Positions 21,931-32,699 of a DNA stretch of 64,000 nt are shown here, in pieces. The notes under the pieces were generated by a model that ran no database searches, was not told the origin of the DNA, and saw only the letters and a program-made list of their open reading frames with translations. Within the stretch, counting starts at the first letter, position 1. Each line of letters begins with the position of its first letter. This DNA comes from Megascapheus bottae (Eukaryota; Chordata; Mammalia; Rodentia; Geomyidae). Where the stretch lies: positions 28,624,001 through 28,688,000 of the forward strand of contig JANJXV010000013.1 in the NCBI GenBank assembly GCA_024803745.1, in the 5' to 3' direction. Both the position numbers and the translations under genes were made by a program.

Positions 21931-24034
21931 ACAAACACATATGTACCCACACCCCATTGTATGTGTATAATTGCCTCTAGCTGGGGAGAGCAACTGTTTC
22001 AAAGCTGCTTGGGGATACCATCGGATAAAATAGACCCTAATATGATGACTGAGGTTCATTGTGTAGAAAAGAAATAGCGGGTGTTTTAGAAGGGAATGAA
22101 TCCAGTCATTAAATGTTCCGATGCAAATATGATGCAAATATGCAAAACTGATTCTCATTAGCCAGAAGAAGGTATATGACCCTGGCAAACTACAAAGGAG
22201 ACTGGGAGCACCCAGAGGTAAATAAAATAGGATAGTAAGGAGCAGAACTAATGTGAAAACATTCGATTAGAAAGGTGCTAAATAACTTGGAGAACTGCAT
22301 CTCTGAAAACTCTTCTGTGGATGTCTCCGAAGAGCTTTCCCAGCTCTGAAAGCATCAGCACAATTAGATTTTCGGATTCAGTTAGTGGTGTTAGTGTGTT
22401 TCCTTTCCTGGGAAGGGAAAGGAGGACCCACCTTTCTTTCTTTTGTTTTAAGTTGCAGTAAAACATACGTAATATGAAATAAAAGCACCTTCTTTTAGAA
22501 GCCAAACTTTTATCAGATGGGGCATATAGTGGCAGTGAGACATTTTCTGAGCACTGGTTCATAGAAAGCCTCTCTTGCTGCCAGACACTGCACAGAGACT
22601 ACTTACCATTGGAAGCTAGATTTGTACCTTCAGATTAGGAGAGAGAGAAAAAAGCCTTGCCTGAGACTAAATCCTCTTGAAACCCAGATACAGGCAGTGA
22701 TTCAGGGCCAATCTGTTAGCCACGGTTTGGTAGTGAGGGCTTCTATCCACTTCCTAGTTCCTATCACATTTCTACAGATGAGCTAGGAAAGGTCTCATCC
22801 GCTAGAAATATCATTTTATATGTAGTCCTAAGCAATCTGACATCTGTTATATTTTGCACTTGCAATTAATGTGAAATCTACTGTGCTCATCAAAAAGAGA
22901 AATACGCTAGGTGCTGAAAACATCAATAAGATAATGCCTTCACTATTTCACTTCCCTGCTAACCATCTCTTTGTTCTCTTCCATTTGTACAATAAAAGCT
23001 CATTGCTTTCTAGTGGAATCCTATAACTGCAAGCAGTCTTATAAAAACAAGCAGCTCATCTCTAGCATGGCACAATTTTCTTCCAAAAGTAGGGACATGA
23101 TTTATAGTGTTGGAGTGAGCTGATGACTTGGCGCCAGTAAAAGAAGGTCAATCTATCTACTGCTCATTCTGACCAACTGACCAATATGGAATTCAGTGGC
23201 CAATGTTATATTTAATTCATCAGAGTAAAGCCTGAGGGTATAATAAATTCATAGCTTTCTGCTTTTCCTTCCCTTCATATACACGTGATTTGTTTATGTG
23301 TTTATATGACATTGTTGGAATATAGGCAGATTTCTAAATGTTTTGAGATGCAAAATGTAGCTTAATACAGCACTGTTCATTGTCATGATGTGTGAATTTT
23401 TGCTAATAGGTCACGATTCTGACTTAAATATACATCACATCCTGAGACATTAATCAATTCCTATCGCTGAGAGAACACAGGCTTTTCCTACAGGCATGCA
23501 GAACTCCTATTCTGAAGAAAAGAATCCTAATAAGCAGCACATAGCTATTTTAGACCTTGAAGCTCTTAGCAGCAGCCCATCTTTTGTTTCAGTTTTGAAA
23601 GAAAAGCATTTATAAGAAGACAGTTGTGGTAGGTTCAGTCTTATTTTTTTTTAATAAAAGAATAAATACGGCAGTGGCATTGCATCCATATGAAATACTG
23701 ATTGTTTGACGATTTATTGATTTCCAAATAATTTAGCTCCTAGACTACATAATGAAAAACCCCTCTTATGTGTAAAATCTCTCCAAGCTTGAGTGCATCA
23801 TCAAAAATTAATGGATTTATGAGTGGAAAAAGCCACAATATCCCTTTTCTCTTCGTGCTGTGCTGTCAAATACTGTTGAAATAATGGCATTTTCTCTTCC
23901 CTTGCTCTGGTTCCAAGGTAAAAGTCTCTTATTCCTCAGTTGAATTAAGCTACATTTTGAAGACCTTCAAATTTCCATATCAATCTGCAGCAAGACACCT
24001 TCAAAGTGTTTTTTTTCCTTTTGTACCCCTTAAT
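21931..24034. other. repeat-free noncoding DNA, candidate conserved element
   Basis: No SINE, L1 or clear old repeat until an MIR-like trace near 24.04 kb. It includes the paired octamer site and the motif-rich segment around 22920-23240 (CAATAAAAGCTCATTGC, GACTTGGCGCCAGTAAAAG). No open frame is convincing. Confidence 0.35.
22121..22139 (+). promoter_or_regulatory. tandem octamer (POU factor) motif pair
   Basis: Two perfect ATGCAAAT octamers at 22121-22128 and 22132-22139, 11 bp apart start to start, about one helical turn, so POU factors would sit on the same face. The context is AT-rich and repeat-free. Binding is inferred. Confidence 0.45.
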
Positions 24035-24134
24035 TATCTGCTCAGTACCATTAGGAAACCTAGTAACTTCTGAATTTAAAAGATGAGGTAACTGAGAACT
24101 AGAGTTTATGTTCCCAGTCAAAAGTATTTAGCTA
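24035..24134 (-). mobile_element. MIR-like fragment, antisense
   Basis: ATCTGCTCAGTACCATTAGG, then AAAAGATGAGGTAACTGAGAA followed by TTCCCAGTCAAAAG resembles the antisense MIR core. Short and diverged. Confidence 0.4.
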
Positions 24135-24148
24135 AAAAGTGATTTGAG

Positions 24149-24336
24149 GGCCGGGAGTTTGGCCTAGTGGTTAAAGTGCTTGCCTAGCATGCATGAAGAC
24201 CCGGGTTCGAACCTTGGTACCACATACATAGAAAAAAGCCGGAAGTGGTGCTGAGGCTCAAGTGGTAGAGGTCTAGCCTTGAGAAAGTCCAAGGACGGTG
24301 CTCAGGCCCTGAGCTCAAGCCCAGGACTGGCAAAAA
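24149..24336 (+). mobile_element. IDL-Geo SINE, well preserved, with target-site duplication
   Basis: Head GCCGGGAGTTTGGCCTAGTG, B box GGGTTCGAACC, link ACCACATACATAGAAAAAAG, Geo CCGGAAGTGGTGCTGAGGCT and end GAGCTCAAGCCCAGGACTGG with an A tail. AAAAAGTGATTTGA (24135-24148) and AAAAAGTTATTTGA (24337-24350) are the duplicated target site (13/14). Sequence quality suggests a young copy; the A box has TGGTTAAAGTGC in place of TGGTAGAGTGC. Confidence 0.96.
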
Positions 24337-24350
24337 AAAAAGTTATTTGA

Positions 24351-25974
24351 CTTGGAAGGAAAAAATTAAACCTTCATGTTGTAAATCTAGAGTGTTCCCT
24401 TTTTATAGGAACTGATTGTAATTAGTTCCTTAGTGAAATACTTTGGGAATTATTTGTTTATGAAGTGAGTCCTTGGGTTTAACTAATAAGTTCTTCAATT
24501 AAAAATAAATTTAAAAAGATGAAAATATATATCAAAATGAAAATTTGTAATAGGATATGTACAATAGGAAATCTAGATAGTTTAAAATTCTGATTTGTAT
24601 TTTGGCTGTTTTTCTCCCCAGGATGAATGTTCTGCCCAAAAAAGATGTAACCTGAGGTTGGCAATTTCTTTGCAAGCAAGGTGTTTTCTTCATTGTGCAA
24701 AGGATATAAAGGATATATTCAGTGTATCCTCTTGCATCTTTAATCTAGACAATAAGGATCACTACACCTGCGAAAAATGAATCGGGCTTAATCACACTCA
24801 TTGGATATAAATCACTGGGCCATTCTTACCTATGGATAGAATTCCTTGAAGACCATGCCCTTGTGAAGTACAAGGTGAACAACTTTTTCCCATTTGATGT
24901 GGCTTCATTGATATAGTCATTGATTCATACTGCTCAAACATACCTATTTTAAGTGTGATGCTGAAGTATCTGTTTGTCACTACTTCACTTAATTAAAAAA
25001 TTATTGTTCAGATATCAGTGTGAATATAGAGGTGTCTTTGATTAAGTGTTCTTAAGACTACATTACCCATGGCCTCAGATTTGTATATCATTTAATCCAT
25101 ACACTCTTCCTCGATTGTGGAGTGTTTGTTGGAATAATGAATCCTCCAAATTCAAAAAATTGACCATTGCAGCTCACCATGATACTCTCCCAGATAAATA
25201 AATTTTGTCTCCTTTAGCCCCTATCGTACTTTTGATGAAACAATATATTATCTTTTGCTACCATATAAGCCACTGAGATCAAACTTAATATTTTTTTGAA
25301 TAAGAAAGTTGTGAATCAAAACATTAGCAAAAATGCCCTACTGTCTACAGTAGCAAAGCATGTTTGGATGGGAAGGGCTCTGGGTGTCTTCTTCTAATTC
25401 TTCCTTTCAGCTCTAAAGAGCTCCCTGAGCTTTGCACTGAGCTGGCAGCATTCTTAATAGAATTATATAGTACATGCCACACACCAGTTCTAGACAGCTA
25501 ACCAGCAATCTGTGCAAGCTACTGCACAGAATTGAGACCACTGTTCTCTCAGACATGGCAGAACAGGCTGCATACGTCATTCATTTCCCTCTTTTCCTCC
25601 TTCTCCTGTGTTAGTCTTGTCATTAATGATGCCACAAAATACTTGACATCAATACTTTCTATATGCTTGAATTTATTTCTCATTTATCTCAATGTTGAGA
25701 ATGCCCAAGATCAAGATGTTCAGTGTTAGGTATGCCTCCCTTCCTTCTCCTTTCAAAAACAACATCCATGGCTGTATAGCCAGAAAGGATTATTGCTGTG
25801 TCTTCCCTACCTAGACAGAGGGGCAGAAAAGAATATATTTCTCAAGGACTTTATTCCTGTCCTTGAGGGCCCTAGACTTACAAATTAACTACCTACCAAA
25901 GGCCCAACTTTTCTTAGATTGGTGATTAAATCTCATTACATGAACAATAGATATTCCTTCAGCTTCTTTCATGT
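24351..25974. other. unique noncoding DNA
   Basis: AT-rich, no recognisable gene. The CTTCTAATTCTTCC and GCTCTAAAGAGCTCC segments near 25400 are single-copy here. Confidence 0.5.
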
Positions 25975-26220
25975 ATTTTTCATTGTATCTTATTGTTCGG
26001 ATAATGTATAACGGGGTTACAGTAACATTCATCAGGTAATGGGTTCATTACTTCTCGAACCTCAATACCCCTTCTCATGTTTCTTTCTTCTAACTCTCTC
26101 CATTCCTTTTTCCCTTCCTTTGTTCTCTCTTTCTCTTTTTCTCTCTCTCTTCCTCTACCCTCCTATCTATCTGTCTTATTACCTTCTCTGCATCATTTTT
26201 CCCTTTTTGCTCATTAATAA
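25975..26220 (-). mobile_element. old L1 3' end, antisense
   Basis: CGGGGTTACAGTAACATTCA, TCAGGTAATGGGTTCATTAC and CCTCAATACCCCTTCTCATG mirror the antisense L1 3' end (compare 3430-3510), followed by a ~130-base polypyrimidine tract that is the complement of the L1 G-rich tract. More diverged than the other copies. Confidence 0.5.
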
Positions 26221-26811
26221 AGACTTGATCTGGAACTTTTACTTCTTCTGTCTTATTTTCTCACCAGCAGCAAATTTTTATCCACAAGTAACTGAAATGT
26301 AGGCATAATTACCAGAAAGGAAATTCTTAAATGACAATATAAGTTATTTTTCAGTGTGATATAAATTCTTTGTCAGTGGCGCTCCACCCATTTGTGAGAT
26401 AATTAGAAAGAAAGCAGAAGGCATGAAAATAAAATGAAATGATATTGAGATAAATTCACACTAAAGTATTTTGGAATTTCGACAACACATAATGAGTTAT
26501 CTGTTTCTTAGTCATATGAATATTTCTTCACTATTTCTCATATTTTATAACCTAGTTTTATTGGATTTATGTTAGTGGATAATAAAGTATAACTTGCACA
26601 GAAAATGTAACAGAAACTGTTACAATTACATGTAACAGTTGAACGTAATTCATAAGCAGGAAATTCTTTATCAAAAATGTAATAGCTTGTTTATTGCAAA
26701 ATTCTATTTGCTAAACTATTGGCAGATATTCTAACTAGAGCTTATGAAATTCAAATAAAATTGGAAAAATCTGACTAAAAATCTTTTTGATGACACAAAA
26801 TATTTTGTTTC
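26221..26811. other. unique AT-rich noncoding DNA
   Basis: Nothing recognised apart from the TGTAACAG triplet repeat. Confidence 0.5.
26606..26638. repeat. TGTAACAG triplet in direct and inverted orientation
   Basis: TGTAACAG at 26606-26613, its perfect inverse CTGTTACA at 26617-26624 (3-base spacer), and TGTAACAG again at 26631-26638. Each contains TAACAG, a Myb-type core (YAACNG). Confidence 0.8.
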
Positions 26812-26940
26812 TAGGTTCAGACTGGCTGGTTTGGAATACCAGTTTAGCCACGTGCCTCTGTAAATATCTTCAATGTTCTGAACTCAGTTTCCTTCTCTGT
26901 CAAATGGGAGATGTGACACTTTCTAACATCAATTAGTCAT
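26812..26940 (+). mobile_element. MIR SINE
   Basis: GGTTCAGACTGGCTGGTTTG, TAGCCACGTGCCTCTGTAAA, CTCAGTTTCCTTCTCTGTCA and AATGGGAGATGTGACAC follow the sense MIR order (TCAGTTTCCTCATCTGTAAAATGGG). Confidence 0.75.
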
Positions 26941-27229
26941 AATGCAAAGTAAGGAGAAACACTTCATATCACACACGTACAGTGAGCCTGGAGGAAGGGC
27001 ATTTAGATATGTCTACAGCACACCTTTCTTCGAGAGGTGACTCTCAAATCCCTTCCTTTGACACACAACTCCAATGTTGGGTTTGCCTCCAGAGAATTAA
27101 TTGCACAGACTCTAGTTATGTATTCTCTCTTTACTATGCTCTTGTCTTGTTTATTCTTTAGAAATCATCTGCTCAAGGAGAAAACAGTTGCATGATACTA
27201 CAACACAACAGAGTAAGACACCTATCTGT

Positions 27230-27503
27230 GGAAGAACCAAGGCTTGCAAGTGAATAGCCAGTGAGGAATGAATCCTCCCACTAAAAATCAGGTGAGTAAG
27301 TGAAGCTGGAAGCAGATCCTCCAGACTTCAGGTAATTAACCGGTTCATCCCGTTGACCGAATCTCCTAGAGACCCAGGGGCTGGCTACCTGTCTTCTGTG
27401 GACTCCTAACCTCCAAAAACAGTGTGATAATTAAGTTGGTTGCTTTAAGTTTGGTTCCTATTTCTTATGGAGCAATAGATGATAGTTAATATAATTATTA
27501 CTG
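27230..27503 (+). mobile_element. MLT1-like MaLR LTR, 3' part
   Basis: GCTGGAAGCAGATCCTCCAG, CTAACCTCCAAAAACAGTGT, GATAATTAAGTTGGTTGC and GGAGCAATAGATGATAGTTA match the 3' half of MaLR-type LTRs (the '...actgtgtgataataaatg...agcaatagataactaatac' motif). Ancient, solo, no coding content. Confidence 0.6.
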
Positions 27504-27553
27504 AAACTATTTGGTGTTGTTATTGCTCCTTCACTCTTAGTAGTGGGGGAGGT

Positions 27554-27780
27554 GAGTTTGTTTGTTGTTTGTTTGTTTTTTTTGTCAGTCCTGGGGCTTG
27601 AACTCAGAGCCTGAGCATTGTCCTTGGGCATTCCTCAATTTTCCTCAAGGCTAGAGGCCTACCACTTCAGCCACAGCACCACTTTTGACTTTTTCTGTGT
27701 ATGTGGTATCGAGGAATCGAACCCAGGGCTTTGTGCATGCTAGGCAAGCACTCTACCACTAGGCCAAACTCCCAGCCAAC
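27554..27780 (-). mobile_element. IDL-Geo SINE, antisense, with target-site duplication
   Basis: (GTTT)n and T tail, GTCAGTCCTGGGGCTTGAAC, CACTTCAGCCACAGCACCAC, TCTGTGTATGTGGTATCGAG and CATGCTAGGCAAGCACTCTA. GGGGGAGGT at 27545-27553 and 27781-27789 is the duplicated site. A local AATTTTCCTCAAGG partial duplication lies in the Geo part (around 27637-27648). Confidence 0.93.
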
Positions 27781-27789
27781 GGGGGAGGT

Positions 27790-28928
27790 TGTTTTGAGAC
27801 ATGAGTACATTCTTTTATCACTGGAATCTCATAAATCTAAAAGGCAAAGCTAGACAAACCAGGTTACAATAATGCTTTAACCCGCTTTGAGATCATTTCT
27901 CAAGTCAGAACTAGTTCTATGTTATGAGTTTATAAAACCAAATGGTAAATTTGCTACATGGACCACAATATATAGATATTGAGAGTAAAGAAATATCCTG
28001 TGTATATTTACTGTTCGTAAATATGCATCACGTATTCTAAGTTCATGTATTCTATTTGATCACATGGGAGTCCCAATGCACAGGGTGAAAATTTTTCCTG
28101 GGGTGGTGCCAGAATGAGAATGTGGAGTGTATCTTATTTCCCTGAGAAAAGGAAGTCAGATTCCCAGTTAAAATGGAATCAAGCAACTCTTTTAAGTTGA
28201 CCTGTTAGTGAAGTGAAGACACTAAGCCTTGTTTCCCATGGTGACTGATCATTTTTCATGGATATACACACACAAGCAACCCCCCAACACACACACCACA
28301 GCTGGATAACACATCTAACCTCAGTGGGACTCCATCAGGTATGCAGGGGCAGATAAAGCTAGATTAGGCTGTGGGTGACTCAGCACAGGTTGTGACAGTG
28401 TTAGGAAATTCAACTCCAGACCAAACCTGCGGATGCAGCAGCTGTTCTTTGTCTTCTGAACACTGCAAAGGCTTATCTGTTCTGACCAAGGTTGTCATCA
28501 GGAATAGAAAGACAAGATGAATGATTAACATAGCCCTAAAGGATTCTGATAGCCATTAAACATAATTTAATGTTTTTGTATTATCCATGAAGTAATACTT
28601 TCCAAGAACATTTTTTTCAGTGTGCAGTGTATAAAATGATCAGCTAAAGTTATATGGATGTGTTGTAAATGTTTGTTTGAAGGGACTTTCTATCAATTTT
28701 TTTTAATAGTATGGAGATTTTATGTTCTAGCTACTGAAGAGTTTGAAGGATGCATTTCCCTCACTAGTAAAAGTCTTGGACATTTCTGCTTTATTGTCTG
28801 CACTTTAACAGCCATTTCAGCCACTTATCACTGTAAAAGGATACTATTGTTCTTACTAAAATGTTACTTGATTATAGAGGTCCAATTATTGGCTGTTCAC
28901 TGGAGGTTAGAATGTGATTTTAAAAAGT
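27790..28928. other. unique noncoding DNA
   Basis: No recognisable gene or young repeat. Confidence 0.5.
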
Positions 28929-28936
28929 ACAAACCC

Positions 28937-29134
28937 AGGGCTGGGAGTTTTGCCTAGTGGTAGAGTGCTTGCCCAGCATGAACAAAGTCCCGAGTTTGAT
29001 TCCTCAGTACCACATACATAGAAAAAAATATGGACGTGGTGCTGTGGCTCAAGTGGTAGAGCACTAGCTTTGAGAAAAGTCCACGGGCAGTGCTCAGGCC
29101 CTGAGTTTAAGCCCCATGACTGGAAAAAAAAAAC
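28937..29134 (+). mobile_element. IDL-Geo SINE
   Basis: GCTGGGAGTTTTGCCTAGTG, TACCACATACATAGAAAAAA, GTGGTGCTGTGGCTCAAGTG, GAGTTTAAGCCCCATGACTG plus A tail. ACAAACC occurs at 28929-28935 and 29135-29141, a probable short target-site duplication. Confidence 0.93.
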
Positions 29135-29529
29135 ACAAACCAAGTGGCTGGTGATGGGATTCCCAAATGCTAGCTAGGAACCTGATTTGGAGCTGCCTTG
29201 CATACCTGGAAGAATGGAGTCTATCTCCCAAATGGCTCTTGGCCACTTGTTGGTGAGTCTAAAGGAGAGATCTTTTTTCCCCCAGTGGTCCAAGAAGGAC
29301 ATGACAGACAAGCTATTGCCTGTATTTCAAGCACCAGGAAAATTCTGAGGTTGGTTACAGACAGCGAAACCCTACTGGACTCACAAAAAGGAACAGCTGG
29401 TAACAGAGCTGAAAGTACAGGTAGAATCCAAAGAACAGGGCATTTAGCAAGATTAACCTCTGAACATTTCTATTCCTATTTCTTGGCTGAGATCCCTGGA
29501 AGCAGACTTGTGATTTTTTGAAAAGAGTA

Positions 29530-29670
29530 TCTGCTTGTAACTCTTTGAGTGGCCTAAGATAAGCTACTTTCCCTCTCCAAGAGTCACACACACTCATTGG
29601 ACAATTAGTGTGATATAAATGCTAACCTCAGAGGATGATACAAATAGTGAATATAATTAGGCATCTATAT
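29530..29670 (+). mobile_element. MIR SINE, worn
   Basis: TTGTAACTCTTTGAGTGGCC, TAAGATAAGCTACTTTCCCT, CTCCAAGAGTCACACACACTC and ATATAAATGCTAACCTCAGA follow the sense MIR layout (gtgtgaccttgggcaagttacttaacctctc ... taatacctacctcatagg). Confidence 0.5.
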
Positions 29671-29915
29671 GTATAGTTACATAATAGGCTATAAGTCCCA
29701 AAAGTAATAATAATACAATGATCAATTTTATTTTCTATAAGGTCCACCCATATGCATATATTTTTTTCCAGTAGGGAAGGACCCATATCATGCTTTCAAC
29801 ATTCAAGACAATTATTGTTCTACCATTGAGCTCCCTCTCTAGGCACATTTACTTTTAAGAGCAGAAAGGAGAATGTCATTCTTTGCCAGCAAAATGACAA
29901 ATGCCAAGTTTTCAT

Positions 29916-29916
<1 letters not shown>

Positions 29917-29958
<42 letters not shown>
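29917..29958. repeat. (GT)n microsatellite
   Basis: About 21 uninterrupted GT units. Confidence 0.97.
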
Positions 29959-29959
<1 letters not shown>

Positions 29960-30374
29960 CTGGAATGTAAGAGGATTCAGAAACTCTTCACTGGCTATTC
30001 ATAGCTGGCTCAGCTCTGATGTGTCTGATCAGGCTTCATTGACATTGAGAATATGAAAGACTCTGGTTGTCAGGAAATCTACAAAGACCACGGGGAGAAA
30101 CAGATTCCCAGGAATTCACCTGAATCTACAGCTAACCCTAGAGCTACAACATTGAAGTTCTTAGGCACATTGCACAGTGTCTTATACTCTTTCCTAAAAT
30201 ATTGTCACTTAACTCTTGGGACTTATTATCTCTTGCTGTATCATACACAGATCACTCCTCAGTCTCTCTGATTGTGTTCTTGTCATCTTCTTCATCTCTT
30301 ACTCTCACTGTCCCAGGAATCATATTTTCTTTGTTTCTACCCATTCCCTGGAGATTTTATCCATTTTCATTTTC

Positions 30375-30570
30375 TTTTTTTTTTTTTGCTAGTTGTGGGT
30401 TGAACTCAGGGCCTGAGCACTGTCCTTGGGTGTTTCTCAAGGCTAGCATTCTGCCACTTGAGCCACAGCACCACTTCCAGCTTTTTCTATGTATGTGGTA
30501 CCAAGGAATCGAACTTGGGTCTTTGTGCATGCTAGGCAAGCACTCTTACCACTAGGCCAAACTCCTGGCC
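30375..30570 (-). mobile_element. IDL-Geo SINE, antisense
   Basis: Poly-T, GTTGAACTCAGGGCCTGAGC, CACTTGAGCCACAGCACCAC, TCTATGTATGTGGTACCAAG and GCATGCTAGGCAAGCACTCT. Near full length. Confidence 0.93.
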
Positions 30571-30579
30571 TCATGTTCT

Positions 30580-30818
30580 TTTTTGTTTTGTGAGTCATGA
30601 TGGTTGAATCCACAGCAAGGGCACTGTCCTTAACCTCTTTTGCTCAAGGCTAGCACTCTACCACTTGAGCCACAGTTCCACTTTTGACATTTTTTTTGTA
30701 ATTTTTCAGAAATGTGAGTCCCATGAGCTTTCCTGCCCAAGCTGGATTCAAATCACAATCCTCAGATCTCAGCTTCCTGAGTAAATAGGATTACAGTCAT
30801 AGGCCATCAGGACCCACC
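30580..30818 (-). mobile_element. B1-Geo SINE, antisense
   Basis: TTGCTCAAGGCTAGCACTCT, CCACTTGAGCCACAGTTCCA (Geo), AATCCTCAGATCTCAGCTTC and TAAATAGGATTACAGTCATA (B1 head). Directly follows the previous SINE. Confidence 0.85.
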
Positions 30819-30887
30819 TTCAATTTTCTTTTCTAAAAGTTACCTTTAAGTAGTTTTACAGTTACAGTTTAAATTATTTTAAATTAT

Positions 30888-30993
30888 TATCTTTTTTGTG
30901 TATGGATCATGGGGCTTGAATTCTGAGCCTGGACATTATCCCTGAGCTCTTTACCTCAAGGTTACCACCCTACCCCTTGAGCCACAGCCCACT
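30888..30993 (-). mobile_element. 5'-truncated Geo monomer, antisense
   Basis: TCATGGGGCTTGAATTCTGA, TCCCTGAGCTCTTTACCTCA and CCTACCCCTTGAGCCACAGC cover only the right monomer. TTATTATCTT at both edges suggests it inserted as a truncated copy, not that it was cut later. Confidence 0.75.
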
Positions 30994-31099
30994 TTATTAT
31001 CTTCAAGTAGTTGTACAAAGCAGTTTACAAATACAATGTACCAAGAACAATCTCACCACTTTCTACATCCTCACTCCTCCTTCCCCTATCTACCCATTC

Positions 31100-31260
31100 C
31101 CTCACTTTTCTTAATTTTGTAGGATATGCATTGAATTCTTTTTGTGTTGTAATGTATAGGGGGTTACAGTTATATTCGCCAGAATAGAGGGTACATTTGC
31201 TTTGAATTCTCCCCTTCTACTCCTTTTCATTTGTCCACCCGTTTCACCCTTTTCAAGTGC
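31100..31260 (-). mobile_element. old L1 3' end, antisense
   Basis: TTGTAATGTATAGGGGGTTACAG, TTATATTCGCCAGAATAGAG and GGTACATTTGCTTTGAATTC mirror the antisense of GGTGCATTAATTC...TTATATTCGCCAGATAGAAGG-type L1 ends, followed by a pyrimidine-rich run. Confidence 0.6.
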
Positions 31261-31639
31261 CAACGTTTTGGTGGTTATTTTGTTGGTCTTTAACTTTGCC
31301 TTTCTAAGGAATTGCACTATTTATCTATCTTTAATAAATCTGAAATGTGTACCTCTAACTTTGACTTTGTTCCTGAATTCAGGATTTTACTAATTCCCTT
31401 ACTTGACATATCAACTCTAATGATGAAGAGATGTGACAAACTGATCTTGTCCTAGATCAAATTCCTAAATCACAGTGCTCTTAAACCTGTTCTTGCTGCC
31501 TCCCTGGTCTAACCTTCTTCCTGTGGAGGAGAGGTTCAGCAAAGTAGTCATCTTTATCGCATCCTATATGTACACAGTCTATGAGAAGATGGTTATTAAT
31601 CAGATGTCCAAAACATAAGTCATTTTAACAACTTCTCAT
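31261..31639. other. unique noncoding DNA
   Basis: Nothing recognised. Confidence 0.45.
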
Positions 31640-32035
31640 CAACTTTCTTCTTTCTGCCAGAGTCCAGTCACCTTCAGATTAATATTAAATTACTGCAATT
31701 GCCATTTAATGATGTACCTGCTTCACTGACCATCTTGGTTCTATGTTCAAATCAAACTGACCAAGATCACTCCAAAATGGCGAGTCAGAGCTCATCTCTC
31801 TTCTTGAAATTGCTCCAACAGTTTCTCATTGGTCAAGGCTAAACATAATGGCCTACAGGATTCTCATGATGAACTTCTTCTAACCTGGCCTCTCCATTTC
31901 TAACCTGATATCTAACTCCAAAATCCTTTGGCATCATGTTAAGCTCTTTCTCTTATTTGAAAAAGCAGTCACAGTTTTACTACAGGCCCTTTGTACTTGC
32001 TGGCTCTCTCCCTGTATTGCCTCATTCATTCTCTC

Positions 32036-32233
32036 CTTTTTTTTTTTTTTTTTTGCCAGTCGTGGGACTCAGGTCCTGAGAACTGTCCTTGGACTTTTCT
32101 CAAGGCTAGAGCTCTACCACTTGAGCCACAGAACCATTTCCAGCTTTTTTCTATGCAAGTGGTACCGAGGAATTGAACCTGGGCCTTTGTGCATGCTAGG
32201 CAAGCACTCGAACACTAGGCCAAACTCCAGGCC
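32036..32233 (-). mobile_element. IDL-Geo SINE, antisense, nested in L2
   Basis: Long poly-T, CACTTGAGCCACAGAACCAT, AAGTGGTACCGAGGAATTGA, GCATGCTAGGCAAGCACTCG and GGCCAAACTCCAGGCC. It interrupts the L2, giving the relative age. Confidence 0.94.
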
Positions 32234-32336
32234 CTCTCTTTCTTCTTAACATACTATCACTTTATAAGTAAGGATATCACTTTATCACTGAATGTATTGT
32301 GTATGATACATCTTCAATCTTCCTAATTTATCCCTA

Positions 32337-32365
32337 ATTAATATGGAAATTTGTTCCATATTAAT
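32337..32365. repeat. perfect 12-bp-stem hairpin
   Basis: ATTAATATGGAA (32337-32348), loop ATTTG, TTCCATATTAAT (32354-32365). All 12 base pairs match. Confidence 0.9.
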
Positions 32366-32699
32366 CAGCATTAAAATTACTCTGTCCACAGCCCTTAACA
32401 TTACCTGATTTTGTATATAGGTCACACATAGGTAGGACTAAATAGTCATGCATTTTTTGATATTCACAAATGTTGTACATTATCTATTTTCTCCACTAAG
32501 AATATGAGTTTCACTGATGGCCTTTGTAGTTATTGCTAGGCATTAGACAGGAAAATGATTGGCATAAAGTAGCATTTAATAAATAGTTATTGAGACATTA
32601 TAATCCTTTCCTAAGAAAAACTTCCTTTGGTCTCACTGTGGGAATATTTAGAGTCCTGTTTAGTTTATCATATCCATGTGTTAATTGATTTCTCTTTTA

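Larger units (their letters stand above)
29142..30374. other. unique noncoding DNA
   Basis: Holds a MIR trace (29530-29670) and a (GT)n tract. The 107-codon frame at 29198-29521 has no recognised domain and no supporting signals. Confidence 0.45.
31640..32600 (+). mobile_element. L2 LINE 3' region, split by a SINE
   Basis: TTACTGCAATTGCC, CAAATCAAACTGACCAAGAT, TTGCTCCAACAGTTTCTCAT, ATAATGGCCTACAGGATTCT, AACCTGGCCTCTCCATTTCT and GGCCCTTTGTACTTGCTGG follow the order of the L2 ORF2 end. After an IDL-Geo insertion (32036-32233) the 3' UTR resumes and ends in GGCATAAAGTAGCATTTAAT, AAATAGTTATTGAG (the L2 'ggcacatagtaggtgctcaataaa' end). About 0.75 kb of L2 is preserved; no function remains. Confidence 0.7.

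Noticed and set aside
23128..23142. TTGGCGCCAGTAAAA resembling a retroviral primer-binding site
   Set aside because: Only the first seven bases or so fit; no LTR, polypurine tract or coding remnants nearby. More likely a chance or NFI/E2F-like motif.
29198..29521. 107-codon plus-strand frame
   Set aside because: No known motif, no codon or splice evidence.
30202..30555. 117-codon plus-strand frame
   Set aside because: Its second half is antisense IDL-Geo SINE; similar SINE-derived peptides occur at 28907, 31991, 38537 and 46655.
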